Assembly (NCBI GenBank): GCA_963931925.1
Contig: OZ007573.1
Coordinates: forward strand, 42,100,722 to 42,164,721
Direction of reading: 5' to 3'
From: Onchidella celtica
Lineage: Eukaryota; Mollusca; Gastropoda; Systellommatophora; Onchidiidae
Length of the DNA: 64,000 nt
Of the stretch, positions 24,901-33,899 are shown in pieces. The position numbers and the translations under genes were made by a program. The notes beneath the pieces are model-generated. The model had not been told where the DNA came from. It did no database searches and worked only from the letters and a program-made list of their open reading frames with translations. The stretch's first letter is position 1; every line of letters starts with the position of its first letter.

Positions 24901-26717
24901 CCGCGCAACACGTGAGACACGGGAGGCCATTATATTGTCCGACACGCTTAACCGCGGGTCCTGCGGGAGGCCACATTTTTGTATAGCAACGGTGCGCCTC
25001 GCCGCACTTTGTTTATTCGGTTGCCAAGGCTGTCGTTGTTGTTTTTTCACATTTTTTTTCCACACAATTTTCGCGTGTTTATCTATCCTGTCACCCCTAC
25101 TATATCTAATAAAATGGTATCGTCCGATTACGTTTATTACGATGCAACTATTCGCAACTATTCGTCATACTCGTGTAATAGTACTGACGGTCTGAAGTTT
25201 GAACTGGGGAAAATCTTGGGGAAACTTTTACTTTGATGCTGGTTGTCGTCTACATGTGAAATGAGAAGAAAGGGGCCATGTGCGTATTTGAGGCGCCATT
25301 CTATGTCTGTAATTATGAATTCTGATGTAATATTAGGGCATGCTGCATAAGGGCGTCTGTCTGTAGGTTTTTCATCAGGGAAAACTGGGAGAAAATGACC
25401 AACTTTGTTGTTGGTCGTTGTCTTTATTTGATGTGGTAATTAGAGAGATATTGTGTTCCTTCGATTCAACCGCTTTTCAGTACATGTATGACTGTGCTCT
25501 ACGACCTGGAACTGGAAATCAAATCTCTCGCTAAAACTAACATTATAGTAAGTGGACGCTTTACATAGTAGAGGAGGGAGAAGGCAATGTCACGATACAT
25601 GTGGTTAGTAAATTAAGCGAATGGCTTAAAAAATTTGTTCACCTGAATGGCCTGACATAGGGACAGAAAAAGCGCAGAGGTCTTGGGAAAATGATAAAAC
25701 GTCTGCTAAATGCAGAAAATTCTTGTTTGGGGCCTTCCATTTCACAATAAAACCTACTGCATATCATCACAAGTACTTTATCCAAATATTATAGGGGTCC
25801 CTTACGATTTATCCACCACTATTGTTGTTATTGCGTCCTGAAGTATACGCGATACAGGTGTTCACAAGGACCCGATTGACCCGACCGCCGAGGTTATCGG
25901 CAACAGGCGAACGATCGGCTGACTGGCCGCTGGCTATCCCCGCACGGGGCGTTACGTGGACGAGTTCACTCAACGCGGGACGAGGGTTAATGATCCTAAG
26001 GGTAAAGTAACCAAGCTGGCTGGAATGATGGTGGTGATCCTGAATGGGTTGAGTACAAATTGTCATAACAGTAAAGGGATAGTTAGTTTCAGAAGATACG
26101 TTTACTTTTGTACATCATCAATCTTTCATATATTCTTGACAATTTTCCTTCTGTATTTAATCAGAGTTTTTTTTATTGTATGGCCTTTCTTGGCCCATGA
26201 ATAACTTTCATTCTCTTCTTCTACTCCTTTTTTTTTCTTTCTTTCTATTCATGAGTATCTTTTTCCTGTCTGCTTTTGTTCATTCCTTCTTTTTTCTTTG
26301 ACAGTTGTCGTTATTTATAAAAATAGATTGTTTTGAGAGGCAAAAGAGCATTTTTCTTTGTAGGCAATAAAAGCTAACGGAAGCATTTTTTTCTGTTTGT
26401 GTCTGAGTAAAAGTAAAATTTTTAAAAAAAGAAATGGCGCCGTGGACTTCATAGTTTTCTGCAATGACCATAAAGCATTTACATTGAGCATCTCTGCTGA
26501 TGCATAGGATTCAGTACCGAAGCAGACAACTGTTCCTATAGTCATACTCAACTTCCTTGTTCTTTTTCCCCTGTCCATCAACAGTCTAACCATATGATGG
26601 TAAATTTTCAGTCTATTGTATCAGATTTCTCCATACCTTCTTTATTTCCAGGCCAAGGCTGAGAAAGTTGAAAATGTCAACAGTGACGACGAACCCATTT
26701 TGAACCCGGTCATTTGA
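6868..26717 (+). CDS. SCARB2: CD36-family scavenger receptor, LIMP-2/SCARB2-like (13 coding exons)
   Basis: Coding exons: 6868-6987, 8632-8792, 10496-10637, 12527-12739, 13283-13374, 14526-14575, 15098-15167, 17368-17546, 19273-19391, 20420-20493, 23006-23057, 23395-23553, 26652-26717. All junctions are GT-AG and keep frame, giving 498 residues, a normal CD36-family length. Residues ~6-28 form the N-terminal membrane segment and ~449-470 the C-terminal one, so the protein is a hairpin with a large luminal/extracellular domain. Family hallmarks are GPYTYQ, MWGYEEPLL, LSYW-like LAYW, YPPFV, SSDLCR, GFCYPEGNC, SMPHFLG, LDPNAKEHTSYIDIEP and WLNE. The cysteine block GFCxPxGNC plus SGLLNV matches LIMP-2 better than SR-B1. 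Several N-glycosylation sequons are present. The tail DDEPIL fits a [DE]xxxIL acidic dileucine signal, as in LIMP-2, which suggests lysosomal sorting. Subfamily assignment is inference; family assignment is firm. Confidence 0.93.
8632..8792 (+). CDS. SCARB2: CD36-like exon: NGSESYKLW to GPYTY
   Basis: Acceptor CCACAG, donor GTAAGC. Contains NGSESYKLWKSP and VWMFHIVNHDEVLKGEEP, equivalent to the FDVxNPxE region of CD36 proteins, and ends in the invariant GPYTY. Confidence 0.92.
8842..9078. mobile_element. hAT-type MITE with 8-bp TSD
   Basis: Termini CAGTGGTTGTCAACC and TTTGAGAACCACTG are inverted repeats of the classic hAT type. Flanks GGTCAGAT (8834-8841) and GGTTAGAT (9079-9086) form an 8-bp target-site duplication with one mismatch. 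The interior is non-coding and shares a segment with 15894-16003 and 24620-24720. It lies in a CD36-gene intron. Confidence 0.85.
9440..9825 (-). mobile_element. tRNA-type SINE (long form)
   Basis: Reverse-strand copy of the SINE seen at 19445. Its tRNA-like head lies near 9770-9825, where the complement of GAATCGAACCCGG is a B-box-like site. The body carries the CACGTT block. A G run at 9541-9561 and an extra ~100-base 3' segment are shared with 13450-13860. Confidence 0.8.
10031..10290. mobile_element. MITE family M1, copy 1
   Basis: About 260 bases with ~35-bp terminal inverted repeats beginning ATCGTCGCTATGCTGCAAG. The right end reads CTTGCGGCATAGCGACGAT. The interior matches the copy at 17874-18124 in inverse orientation. 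Non-coding, intronic. TSD unclear (possibly TA). Confidence 0.85.
10496..10637 (+). CDS. SCARB2: CD36-like exon: FNENGTLNYREKRSF region
   Basis: Acceptor GATAG, donor GTGAGA. It carries REKFGIVFNENGTLNYREKR and ends TVNLPLL, as expected after the GPYTY motif. Confidence 0.9.
10808..10990 (-). mobile_element. Retroposon 3' end of L2/CR1-like tail type
   Basis: On the - strand the sequence reads GAATTTCCCTCATGGGATAA followed by an ATCTTATC-type tail. This resembles the widespread 3' end of L2-like LINEs and their SINEs. Only the 3' portion is recognised. Confidence 0.5.
11163..11400. repeat. Minisatellite, ~31-33 bp unit
   Basis: Seven to eight degenerate units on the theme ATGAAAAACCTTGAAAACAG followed by TCTAGCATCC, with unit-length variation. 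Intronic in the CD36-family gene. Confidence 0.88.
11730..12060. mobile_element. MITE with ~31-bp TIRs and 7-bp TSD
   Basis: The left end CAGAGAGTATAGATGTAAAG and the complement of the right end match over about 31 bases. GTAATAT is duplicated at 11723-11729 and 12061-12067. The CAG terminus and 7-8-bp TSD fit hAT-like elements. Non-coding interior, intronic. Confidence 0.82.
12100..12515 (-). pseudogene. Degenerate LINE 3' fragment
   Basis: Frames on the - strand carry a LINE C-terminal domain broken by frameshifts: FMNRCLKTILRI in one frame, then ALKWNPQGKR, LGLSWGQIKAAAQDKAGWRT and LVDDLC in another. It is related to, but clearly diverged from, the element at 53622-56867. The tail has repeated GTCAA motifs. 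Its 5' edge abuts the CD36 exon at 12527. Confidence 0.8.
12527..12739 (+). CDS. SCARB2: CD36-like exon: apical helices and MWGYEEPLL
   Basis: Acceptor TTTCCAG, donor GTAAGA, 71 codons, phase 0 at both ends. Helical segment with NETDLFKKV and the conserved WGYEEP. A degenerate LINE fragment ends within about 12 bases of this exon. Confidence 0.92.
13283..13374 (+). CDS. SCARB2: CD36-like exon: NGSDDGVYEIYSG
   Basis: Acceptor CTGTAG, donor GTAAGT. Encodes NGSDDGVYEIYSGQKGVENF and IVTWNHQG, the family's DGxYxVxTG strand. Confidence 0.92.
13450..13860 (-). mobile_element. tRNA-type SINE (long form)
   Basis: Reverse-strand copy with the whole family architecture: tRNA-like head near 13800-13860, CACGTT body block at about 13645-13660, a G-rich tract at 13549-13565 and the ~100-base 3' extension shared with 9440-9825. 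Intronic. Confidence 0.8.
14526..14575 (+). CDS. SCARB2: CD36-like exon: short NLAYW exon
   Basis: Only 50 bases. It encodes NLAYWTSDIANMINGS, equivalent to LSYWxxxxCxMINGTD of CD36. Acceptor TTGTCAG, donor GTAAGG. Confidence 0.9.
15098..15167 (+). CDS. SCARB2: CD36-like exon: DGTLYPPFV
   Basis: Acceptor TTTTACAG, donor GTAAAG. Contains DGTLYPPFVDTKEKKYLFSS and DLC. Confidence 0.92.
15401..15637. mobile_element. MITE family M2, copy 1
   Basis: Inverted ends CATCATCCTCTCAGAATGAC and GTCATTCTAAGGGGATGATG. The interior segment with the complement of TGAAGTTTCATGTG matches the copy at 47035-47279 in opposite orientation. Intronic, non-coding. Confidence 0.8.
15894..16285. repeat. Large inverted repeat pair (arms 15894-16003 / 16187-16285)
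   Basis: The arms are imperfect reverse complements, sharing GCGTAAGAAATAATACAGAA and AATTGTATG in opposite orientation, separated by ~180 bases. Related segments occur at 8948-9030 and 24620-24720, so these are two copies of a dispersed repeat in head-to-head arrangement. Within the CD36 pre-mRNA they could pair into a long duplex. Confidence 0.8.
17368..17546 (+). CDS. SCARB2: CD36-like exon: cysteine-rich GFCYPEGNC block
   Basis: Acceptor TGTGACAG, donor GTAACA. It encodes RSLGISY, RGIDLDKFEAPPDTF and GFCYPEGNCLPSGLLNV plus SCRD. These are the disulfide-forming cysteines characteristic of the family. Confidence 0.93.
17874..18124. mobile_element. MITE family M1, copy 2 (inverse orientation)
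   Basis: Ends TCGTCGCTATGGTGCAAG and CTTGCAGCATAGCGATGA. The interior matches the complement of 10031-10290, for example TTTTGGCCAAAATCACTTTT. Intronic. Confidence 0.85.
18858..19095. repeat. Minisatellite, 16-bp unit, ~15 copies
   Basis: Tandem units of GTTATTCCATTTGTGT with substitutions at a few positions (C/T, GTGT/GTCT, TTA/TCG). Because 16 is not a multiple of three, the frame rotates and the open frames across it are artefacts. Intronic. Confidence 0.95.
19273..19391 (+). CDS. SCARB2: CD36-like exon: SMPHFLG and YIDIEP
   Basis: Acceptor CCGACAG, donor GTGAGT. It encodes APIVMSMPHFLGCDPATI and LDPNAKEHTSYIDIEP, one of the most conserved stretches of the family. Confidence 0.94.
19445..19755 (+). 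mobile_element. tRNA-type SINE, best-preserved copy
   Basis: The head shows pol III promoter-like sites: TGGTCTAGAGG (A-box-like) and GGTTCAAAACCC (B-box-like). The body includes GGGGTAGGATCGAGTACC, ACGTTGCGAACGTTTAAG and CCTTGGCAGTTG. The 3' part is AT-rich. Other copies lie at 2688, 9440, 13450 and 30700. Intronic. Confidence 0.85.
19955..20040 (+). mobile_element. SINE/LINE 3' end with (ATT)n tail
   Basis: AAAGCGCCTAGAGC, then ATTAGGCGCTATATAAATGA, then an ATT trinucleotide tail. This is a very common retroposon 3' end in marine invertebrates. The 5' part is not recognised. Confidence 0.65.
20420..20493 (+). CDS. SCARB2: CD36-like exon: MTGVAMNVGKRLQIN
   Basis: Acceptor TTGTCCAG, donor GTGAGT. 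Follows YIDIEP directly in frame, matching the family order (xDIxPxTG...KRLQ). Confidence 0.93.
21165..21497 (-). mobile_element. Internally deleted LINE derivative with 13-bp TSD
   Basis: A 333-base insertion bounded by a perfect 13-bp duplication, TCTGCTATAGTTC, at 21152-21164 and 21498-21510. On the - strand it begins with a leader resembling the LINE 5' UTR at 56663-56867 (stem-loop, GTGAAAAAT, CTACAGAAAC). It then jumps to a LINE C-terminal coding remnant (HTWGQLEPLAQD, WRALVGGLCP) and a GAAGT-rich tail. It keeps the 5' and 3' ends of a LINE without the catalytic middle, so it is a SINE-like non-autonomous element. Located in a CD36 intron. Confidence 0.85.
22670..22850. mobile_element. 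hAT-type MITE remnant
   Basis: GGTTCCCAACC near 22669 and GGTTGGGAACCCCTGG near 22836 are inverted ends of hAT type. Flanking octamers match at 5 of 8 positions, so the duplication is only suggestive. Intronic. Confidence 0.55.
23006..23057 (+). CDS. SCARB2: CD36-like exon: FMPVMWLNE
   Basis: A 52-base exon with acceptor TTATAG and donor GTAAGT, ending in the conserved P(V/I)xWLNE. Confidence 0.92.
23395..23553 (+). CDS. SCARB2: CD36-like exon: C-terminal membrane segment
   Basis: Acceptor TGCGCAG, donor GTAAAC, 53 codons. A luminal helix (KDADKFKSEVLSKI) precedes the hydrophobic span YGLIALGGFIIVCIAIVLI and the start of the cytoplasmic tail. Confidence 0.93.
24620..24720 (+). repeat. Dispersed repeat related to 8948-9030 and 15894-16003
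   Basis: Shares AAGTTGTATGTAGTAATGCC and the following ACAATAAAA segment with the other copies. Family borders not resolved. Confidence 0.5.
24866..25986. mobile_element. piggyBac-like element, TTAA-flanked
   Basis: TTAA lies at 24862-24865 and 25987-25990. The inner ends begin CCCTAGTCCTGCG (left) and, on the complement, CCCTCGTCCCGCG (right), matching 11 of 13. TTAA duplication with CCCT termini is diagnostic of piggyBac. A GGAGGCC...GGCCTCC palindrome lies just inside the left end. I found no intact transposase in the ~1.1 kb, so it is a deleted or non-autonomous copy. Lies in the last CD36 intron. Confidence 0.78.
26652..26717 (+). CDS. SCARB2: CD36-like terminal exon: acidic dileucine tail
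   Basis: Acceptor TTTCCAG. It encodes AKAEKVENVNSDDEPILNPV, a final Ile and TGA. DDEPIL is a candidate adaptor-binding lysosomal sorting signal. Confidence 0.85.
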   Translation, partial: AKAEKVENVNSDDEPILNPVI

Positions 26718-29700
26718 TCATCGCCCAAAGTCGAACAGAGGACAGTCTCCCCACAGGCATGGCTCTGTTGATGTCACAAACCAATGGAAATTCCTGAAAA
26801 ACGGGCAAAACTCCACCAGCTTGCGCTCCATTGGATGATCTGTAGTGTTGCCTTTGAAAATGAATATATATTTGAATGTAGTTCTTTTAGGACCTCTGTA
26901 TGAACATTGAAACTTTTTGTGGAAGGATTACCAAATCTAGTTATTTCCAGAAAACAAACCTAAAAGGAATTCCATTTGAAAGTGAATTTATTTTCAACTT
27001 GTGACTATTAATTGCTGAATACTGCATCTATCTAGAGAACTAACAAGGGGCAGAGCTCGACCTCTTGCATGAGAGATATGATTAAAAACTTGAGTTGCCA
27101 CGGTAGTTTTCAGATTTGGTATTCTTCTCCCTTTTCTTAAATTATAGCACAATTTTCAGATGTTGGAGACCTGACAGACGCTTGGAAATAGTTTGATATG
27201 AATATGAATTAGTGCAGTGATTCTCAACCTTTTTGGTCGAATGTTCCACTTCAATTTTTAAAGAAAAAACATGCACCTGGCCATGATTGGACTATGTTAG
27301 TATATAGTACATACTAAAAGATTAAAAAAATATTTATATATTCAGTATTATACATTCAAAAGAAGTTTTAATGAAAACTTTATTTCAAGTTTTATTGACT
27401 TGTTTCTTATTTCAGTGGGGGCCTTTCCCTTGGCACTGGCTGGGGGTTTATCTATACAGTTAAGTTAAAATACACAGTAAAATTAAGATTTCACTTAAAA
27501 TATCCCTATGCCTTATTTTGAAGTCCTATGCCCCACCAAAGTATTGCCATGCCTCACTGTAGGGCTTGTGCCTAACCTTGAGAAACAAGAAGTCCATTAT
27601 ACAAGTTGTAACATTCATGACATCCTGAAATCACCATCTGCACAAAAAAGAGCTTTATGTTTGCAAGATTAATTGTGCTGTCAGTTCCCATGGCATGACT
27701 GTTAGTCCACCCTGAACTTTCTGCCTCCTGTTTCAGTGTCAGGATATTCTTTGTGTGTCGTATGTAAATCTTCCACATATTTGATGACATGTTATGTAAA
27801 GATGATGGAAGGAAAGAGTACAGAAAGGCGAAAGAAAGACAGGGATGTAAGATGGCGAGTTGTTTATGGTTTCTAATTTTTTTTGCCTTAGTATTCCAAG
27901 TATTTTTGTTCCAGTTTTTGTTGATCTGGTTCACTGCAGCCCTGTTACACAATAATTGCATGCACCGGCAGATTCTGACTGGAATTTTGCTACTTTTTAC
28001 AAATACTATTTGCATCTATGGAAAGAGAGAACATGAGTACTTCCACTCATCATCATGTTCTTTGAAGATGAGTGAATTTCTCCACATAAAATATTTTTGA
28101 TCTTATTTTGTCAGTAAAAGCAGGGGATAATACCTGAGGATCCAAGTTTTTCATTGCTAATATTTTGCACTAATGCTGTTGTGGATATTGTAAACTTTCT
28201 TTTTGTTTTGTTTTTGCTAGCTTGTGTGAATCTTTTGTAGGACTTTTGCAATTTTCCTTTGACTTTGGTTGTAAATTTTGTTGATATCTCTTCCGTCTTG
28301 TCAGTGCCTTGATTACATATGTCAGCTGAGTGAGATTAGTTATTTATTTGTGTTTTCAACATAATATTGTGGGATAATTGCCAGATTGTTGTATATGACA
28401 TTTTGTGGATTTTGAGGTTTTGTCATGAAAATGGTTCTCTCGCTCCTAACTTCATTACATAAGTGTCATTCCAATTGGTTGAAATGTTTTGAGGCATGTG
28501 TTTGTGACATAGTATTGTCCTCTGATTTTACACAACTCTTCAAAGCTTCGAACCTCATTTTCTCAAAAACATAACAACCATATAGAAAATACCCGATGAT
28601 AATTAGAATTTATATTTCAACATGTGAACCATCGTTAAGGATGTAAGATGTAACTTACATGATTGGTGCCATAACTGAAACACAACCGTAGGGCATCTTT
28701 GTTAAAATTTAAAATTGTATTTTATGTTTGTTTGTTTTGACTGGAGAAAACCAGATAAGTGAGGCAAGAGCAGAGAATAGGTTACATGTCTCAGTCGCCC
28801 AAGTTGAGAAAACCAAGTGAAATAAAAGTTGGCAGAAAAATTTTACCTCATGTTGAAAGCAAAAAGTTGGCAGTCTTAATGACCTGAATTGGCAAAATTA
28901 AAAAAATTGATATTTTGAGTCTGAATTATCATTTTGCTCCACATTGTCAACTTGGACGGCTGTAATGTTGTACCAACTCAGTGCTGTTGCCCTGTATGTG
29001 GAATTTCCAGAAATCATGTGTATGTGTGCATGGTGGCATTGTCAGAAACGTTCAGTCTATATATATATATCTGTACTGTAGGGTGTTAGAGTGCATTCGA
29101 TATTGTGTTTGAAAATTGTCTGGTTCATACAGTGAGAAAATCAACAGAAGTTTATTCCTTAGAAAGTTCATAATGCGTCTTCTATATTGTATACATGTAA
29201 TCCAGTGTCAGTGTTATTGGCCCAATGATGCCCTATTTGGTCCTTTCAGACCGTAAAATGCATTGACTTCTTGGTTACTGCCACAGCCGGTCCTTGTTGT
29301 GCCACATTTGGATGAGTGGTGGAAGGTCTTGTTAAAATCGTGCAAGTTATTTTTAAAAAAATGGAAATGGAAATGGAAAAACGAACCAAGAAACGTCCAC
29401 AACTATGAGTAATTTCATGTTTCTGAGACTTTCTCTGCAGGGCTCAAACATTTATCTTTTTGGCTCTGATGATAATGAAAAGCAATAATTCAATACATGT
29501 ATTTTAGGAATGTGGTAACTTCAAAAGATTTAGAGGATGGATAATGTAAATTTATAGATTATATCCCAACATTTGAGGGCTTGACTGGATCAGACTGATG
29601 TTGGAGGGTGAGCAAAGTCATTTTTCCCTATCTGATCTGCTGGCACCTAAATAATTCATAAATATGTTTGTAATACTGGAGAGCTTGAATGTTGGGCTGC

Positions 29701-30690
29701 TGGATGAGGACAGGTTGTGTTGCCTGGGACATGATTGCAATGTCACAAACATCTACAAGTTTTCCGTGTTCACTTAAAAATGCGCGTACTTTGTTTGCAC
29801 AGAACCACGTCAGAATCAGATTCGAAAATATTTAATTTCGAATGTTTAATTAAAATGAAATATTCTTTATGTAAGATGTCTTTCATTGTTATTGCGAACT
29901 GACTGGAAAATGCACTATATCTTTTGTGCCTAAGAATGGACATTTTGAGATATGTGACACGCATGCATTGAATTATTACATGTATAATTATTTATATTTG
30001 ACATGATTTTCCTATGGTGAGAATGCTTGTGAATCTGTCCATGTTAATTTTTGTCATTTTTTTTTCCCCGTTCAATGTCAATGGTTACAATGGTTACTTT
30101 GGGTATTTGCCCTGATGTATCTTGAATGCAATTCTTTGACCTCAGCAAACCAACAAAGTGCCGTGCATATCCGTTTTACATCAATGATACCACTATATTG
30201 CTGGCCATATCGTTAAACTGCACGTGTATTTACACAACTGGGAATTACAAGCTCTTTTTCATTTTTTCGCCAAATGCAACTCCATGAAGGAATTCAAATT
30301 TTTCTATTGATTATGGCGAGAACAGGGTACAAGAGAGAAGTACATTAGATACATGTACATTTTTGTAGTCCAAATGTTTACAGATAAAAGTGTAATTAAG
30401 GCAAGGGATACTTTACTTTTTACTTAGCCAGTCCAGGGGCCATCAGAGCTTGAGCCCTGTGGCAGGTTGAAAATGAAATTGCAAAGAATTTGCAGATTCT
30501 CAGCAGTTAAAAAAATGTTCAGCATCTGAGTGTTTTGTCTGCATAGAGGGTAATCCAGACATCCAGTGCTAGTGAGGTATGTGGGTGGGTGTTTAGCTCT
30601 TTGTTTTAGGTGGTTCTCGCTGCCCTTGGCATTTACACCTCACTTTTCTTCATGTTATTTTTCTTGTTCTTCTTTCTGCATATTTTTGTT
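26718..30690 (+). other. 3' UTR/flank of the CD36-family gene
   Basis: No coding exon seen. The first canonical AATAAA I see after the stop codon is near 28821, so a long 3' UTR is possible; the true polyadenylation site is not determined. A hAT-like remnant lies inside (27212-27590). Confidence 0.4.
27212..27590. mobile_element. Possible hAT-type MITE
   Basis: The left end CAGTGATTCTCAACCTTTTT is typical of hAT termini. The right end CCTTGAGAAACA is a weak complement. The flanking duplication is poor. Confidence 0.4.
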
Positions 30691-30699
30691 GTAGAGATT

Positions 30700-30935
30700 A
30701 ATTTTTCAGAATTTTGCCCAGGCAGCGGCCTTATTAGGCCTGCTCTTAAGTTTCAGCTGCCACGGTATCTTTAATATGTGCAACGTGCACATGGGCCCTC
30801 CAAGTTTTACATTCTTGTCCGAGAAGACTAGGTGCTCGATCCTACCTACCATAGGATCAGGGACAGGAATTTTTTTCCCCCGAACCCGACACCTTTGGCA
30901 TGAGAGGCAAGCAGCTCAGCACTAGTGGGTAGGTG
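30700..30935 (-). mobile_element. tRNA-type SINE copy
   Basis: Reverse-strand copy with GCCCAGGCAGCGGCC, CAACGTGCACATGGGCCCTC and CGATCCTACCTACCATAGG, then a degenerate tRNA-like head near 30885-30930. It lies outside the CD36 coding region. Confidence 0.75.
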
Positions 30936-32300
30936 GGTACTTCAAGGGCCACTTATAGCACTAATAGCAGCAAGAAGTGCATTTCAAACAAAACAGACTT
31001 TCCCCTCGTCTGTAAGGTTGGATCCTGTCCTGTGTTAAGATTTATGATAAGGCCAGTGGTAGGTCAGTTTACCTTGTTGCTGTTGTTCTTTCCTAGTGTG
31101 GGCACATTCCTTAGGACCTAGCAGGGATTATGTGCAAAGTGTCACACATCTGTTAAAATATAAAAGGCTTTTTATTTTCTGATGCCGCTAATTGTCATGG
31201 TGAATTACATGTGTGTATCTTGTGTGAAATCACTGCTTGATGCCGTCCATGAACTGACAGTATGGTAATTCTTCTGTAATTTTCCCTTCTCTTTCTTGTT
31301 TTTGTGATCGGAATCATATTGATTTGATAGTAACAAACAGACTGAATTGTGAAAATGAAGCAGTTTATGTTGGTTTGCTGGTCTATTATGATAGATTTTT
31401 GTTTTACAAAGCATTCTTTACTTTTTGTCTGTAGAGTAAGTTTGTAAAGTTTTGAGCCATTTATCTTCTTTGCCCAAGTACTGATAGCACTATGATTTAT
31501 TTTTATATATACATATGTATTTCATGCATGTACATGGATGGATGGTGACTGAATTGATTCTTTCCAAAGTGCCACTGTCTTTACTTTCAACATTTTCTTT
31601 CAATCTGCGAATGTAAAGAATGATGATAGATACATGTATTGGATTGCAGAGTGTTTTGACCTTGTATGCTTGAGAATCTACTAGAAAATGTCCTACAAAT
31701 ATTTCAGTTTGGTTTGTAAAATTACAAAAGGCTTGAATTTATGAAACTGGTCCCAATATACATGTATGTAACTTGTAGAATACATGAAATATGTCTGGGA
31801 TCTGCTTTATTAGATGCATGTCAAAGATATTCCTGTGCTGTGTTGTATTATAGGATACTTCAGTTTTGCATGTATACACAAGTCATACACTATATATATA
31901 CATAATATCTGTTACCATTTCCAGAAAGTTCTTGAATAATTATGGCCGGGTCACAGAATCTACCTTGACACAAATCATATCATTTATTTAATAATTTTTT
32001 TTCTTTTAAGTTCTTGCATACATACATTCTGGTTTTCATCTTTGTGTGAACACACATTCAAGCTAACGTGCAATGGTTCGATTTAAAAAAGGAAAGCAGT
32101 TAATAAGTCCCCGCAGTAGACTTTTTTAAAGCACCTCAAATGTTAGAATTTATTTCACATTCCAAAACTTTTGATTTTTAACATGCAGTATCATATTTAC
32201 ATCAGAAATTTTACATATAAAATATAAGTTAATCTTTAAGGTGTATAGTATACATGTATCAATATAAACTGTATGGCATCGTGCTCTTTGATTATTCACA
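30936..32300. other. Intergenic AT-rich DNA
   Basis: No gene or recognised repeat apart from short TA runs. Confidence 0.4.
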
Positions 32301-32334
32301 CAAATATTTGTTGTTGTGGGCATCCGTCAGCCTT

Positions 32335-32700
32335 GAAAGTCTATGGGGTTGGACTTGGATGTCTCTCTCTGGCTTGGCTTAGTGTAGCGTCGTGTGTGGC
32401 TGGACAAGCCTATCTGGAAATGACAGTCTCTTCCACAGACGACACAGCTAAAGCATGGCGCTGGTCTGTCTTTGTGGTCTTTCCCTTTGCCTTGGACTTG
32501 CATATGCATCTCTTCAAACAGTGAGAGGCCTTGCTTCACTAACTGCCACCAGCGTGCTTTGTCTGAGGCAGCGCCTTCCCACGACTTCACCGCAGTGCCC
32601 AGGGTCTGCAGATCCCTCTTGCACGCGTTCTTGTAGCGCAGATGGGGTTTGTCTTTTGGGCATTTTCCCTCCACTAACTCTCTTAATAAAATAATTCGCA
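32335..32700 (-). pseudogene. LINE C-terminal fragment with C2H2-like zinc finger
   Basis: The - strand encodes ELVEGKCPKDKPHLRYKN, CKRDLQTLG, WEGAASDKARW and CVVCGRDCHFQIGLSSHTRR, the end of a common invertebrate/fish LINE ORF that closes with a C2H2-type finger. Only the 3' end is present. The family is different from the element at 53622-56867. Confidence 0.85.
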
Positions 32701-33898
32701 TAAATATTTACTACACAAGAAAACTGCACAAATTGTTGCTTGAATGAGGAACTCTGAAAACTAGCTTTGGGCTGACTTTTTCAAGAATCTTTGATGTGGG
32801 GTTGGGAATTGATGTGTTCCAGATTTCTGAAGCTTATGAATTGAGAGGGTAATGGATTTATCTTATTTAACACTTTTTTCCCAACAAAATAGTAAACAAA
32901 AAAAAAAAAGAAACAAAGAATGAAATTCAATGTTTACATGCATTGTCTTTTGCCAGATTTGATTTTATTTGGCCATAATATAATATCAATTGTATGTGCA
33001 TTTTTTATTACATGTATATAAATAACAATAATAAAACTGATAACAAGTAGACAAAAATATTTTTCATTTCTATGGAGCATAAGAAGTTTTACTTTGAGAT
33101 TGCAAGTTTTCAATGTTATTTTCTATAACACAATATACTGTATAATAAAATGTGCATGAATATCATGGTAGCATTATCTTTTCCTGGTGTGACCTGTCTG
33201 TACTTTATATATAAAAATATATATATATATTTCTATCTGACTTCTTTTCGTAAATTTAAAATAAATTTGATGTTTCTTATAACGTAACGAATTTTGTTCT
33301 TTTTTGTGTTATTGTTAGTGTCAGTGTTTTTTTACTGCTGAGGATTAGTAAATTTCACAAGCGCATGCACATCTGTATATGTAATACCAAAGGCCTCGTA
33401 GACGTACATTCCCCTCTATAGAAAACTTGAGGTCAACTTTACAGAAGGATGGGAAAAAAACAACAGATAGAGCAAAATGAAATACAATGTACACAATGTA
33501 CAAGTTTGATTGCAATATGTTGTGTAATGCAGTTTTGTAATCTATTTGCTTTGGAATTTTTGCACAAGGTTTGGAATGAGATCATCTTTGATTTTTAAAA
33601 AAAAAAAGTGAAATTTTGGAGTTAGACGGCCTGTGCTCATGACCATTGAATTTGATCTCTTTTACATTTTTCAGATATTCAAATCACAACCCAGCAAATG
33701 ACAATATCAGATTATGAAATGTTTTAATATCAGTGATCTATCATAACAGTCTGCAGTATTTTTCTACAGGAGTAAAAAAAAATTTGGAAACAAATGCATA
33801 CATGTAATAGCTACCGTACTTCCCAGTTGAAAAATCTTGATGTAAGAGAAGAAACAAACAATATATTTTAAGTTGTATAAAAGCTAAATGCCTAAATG
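32701..33898. other. Intergenic AT-rich DNA
   Basis: No supported feature besides A/T homopolymers and a (TA)n run near 33215-33230. Confidence 0.4.
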
Positions 33899-33899
33899 C

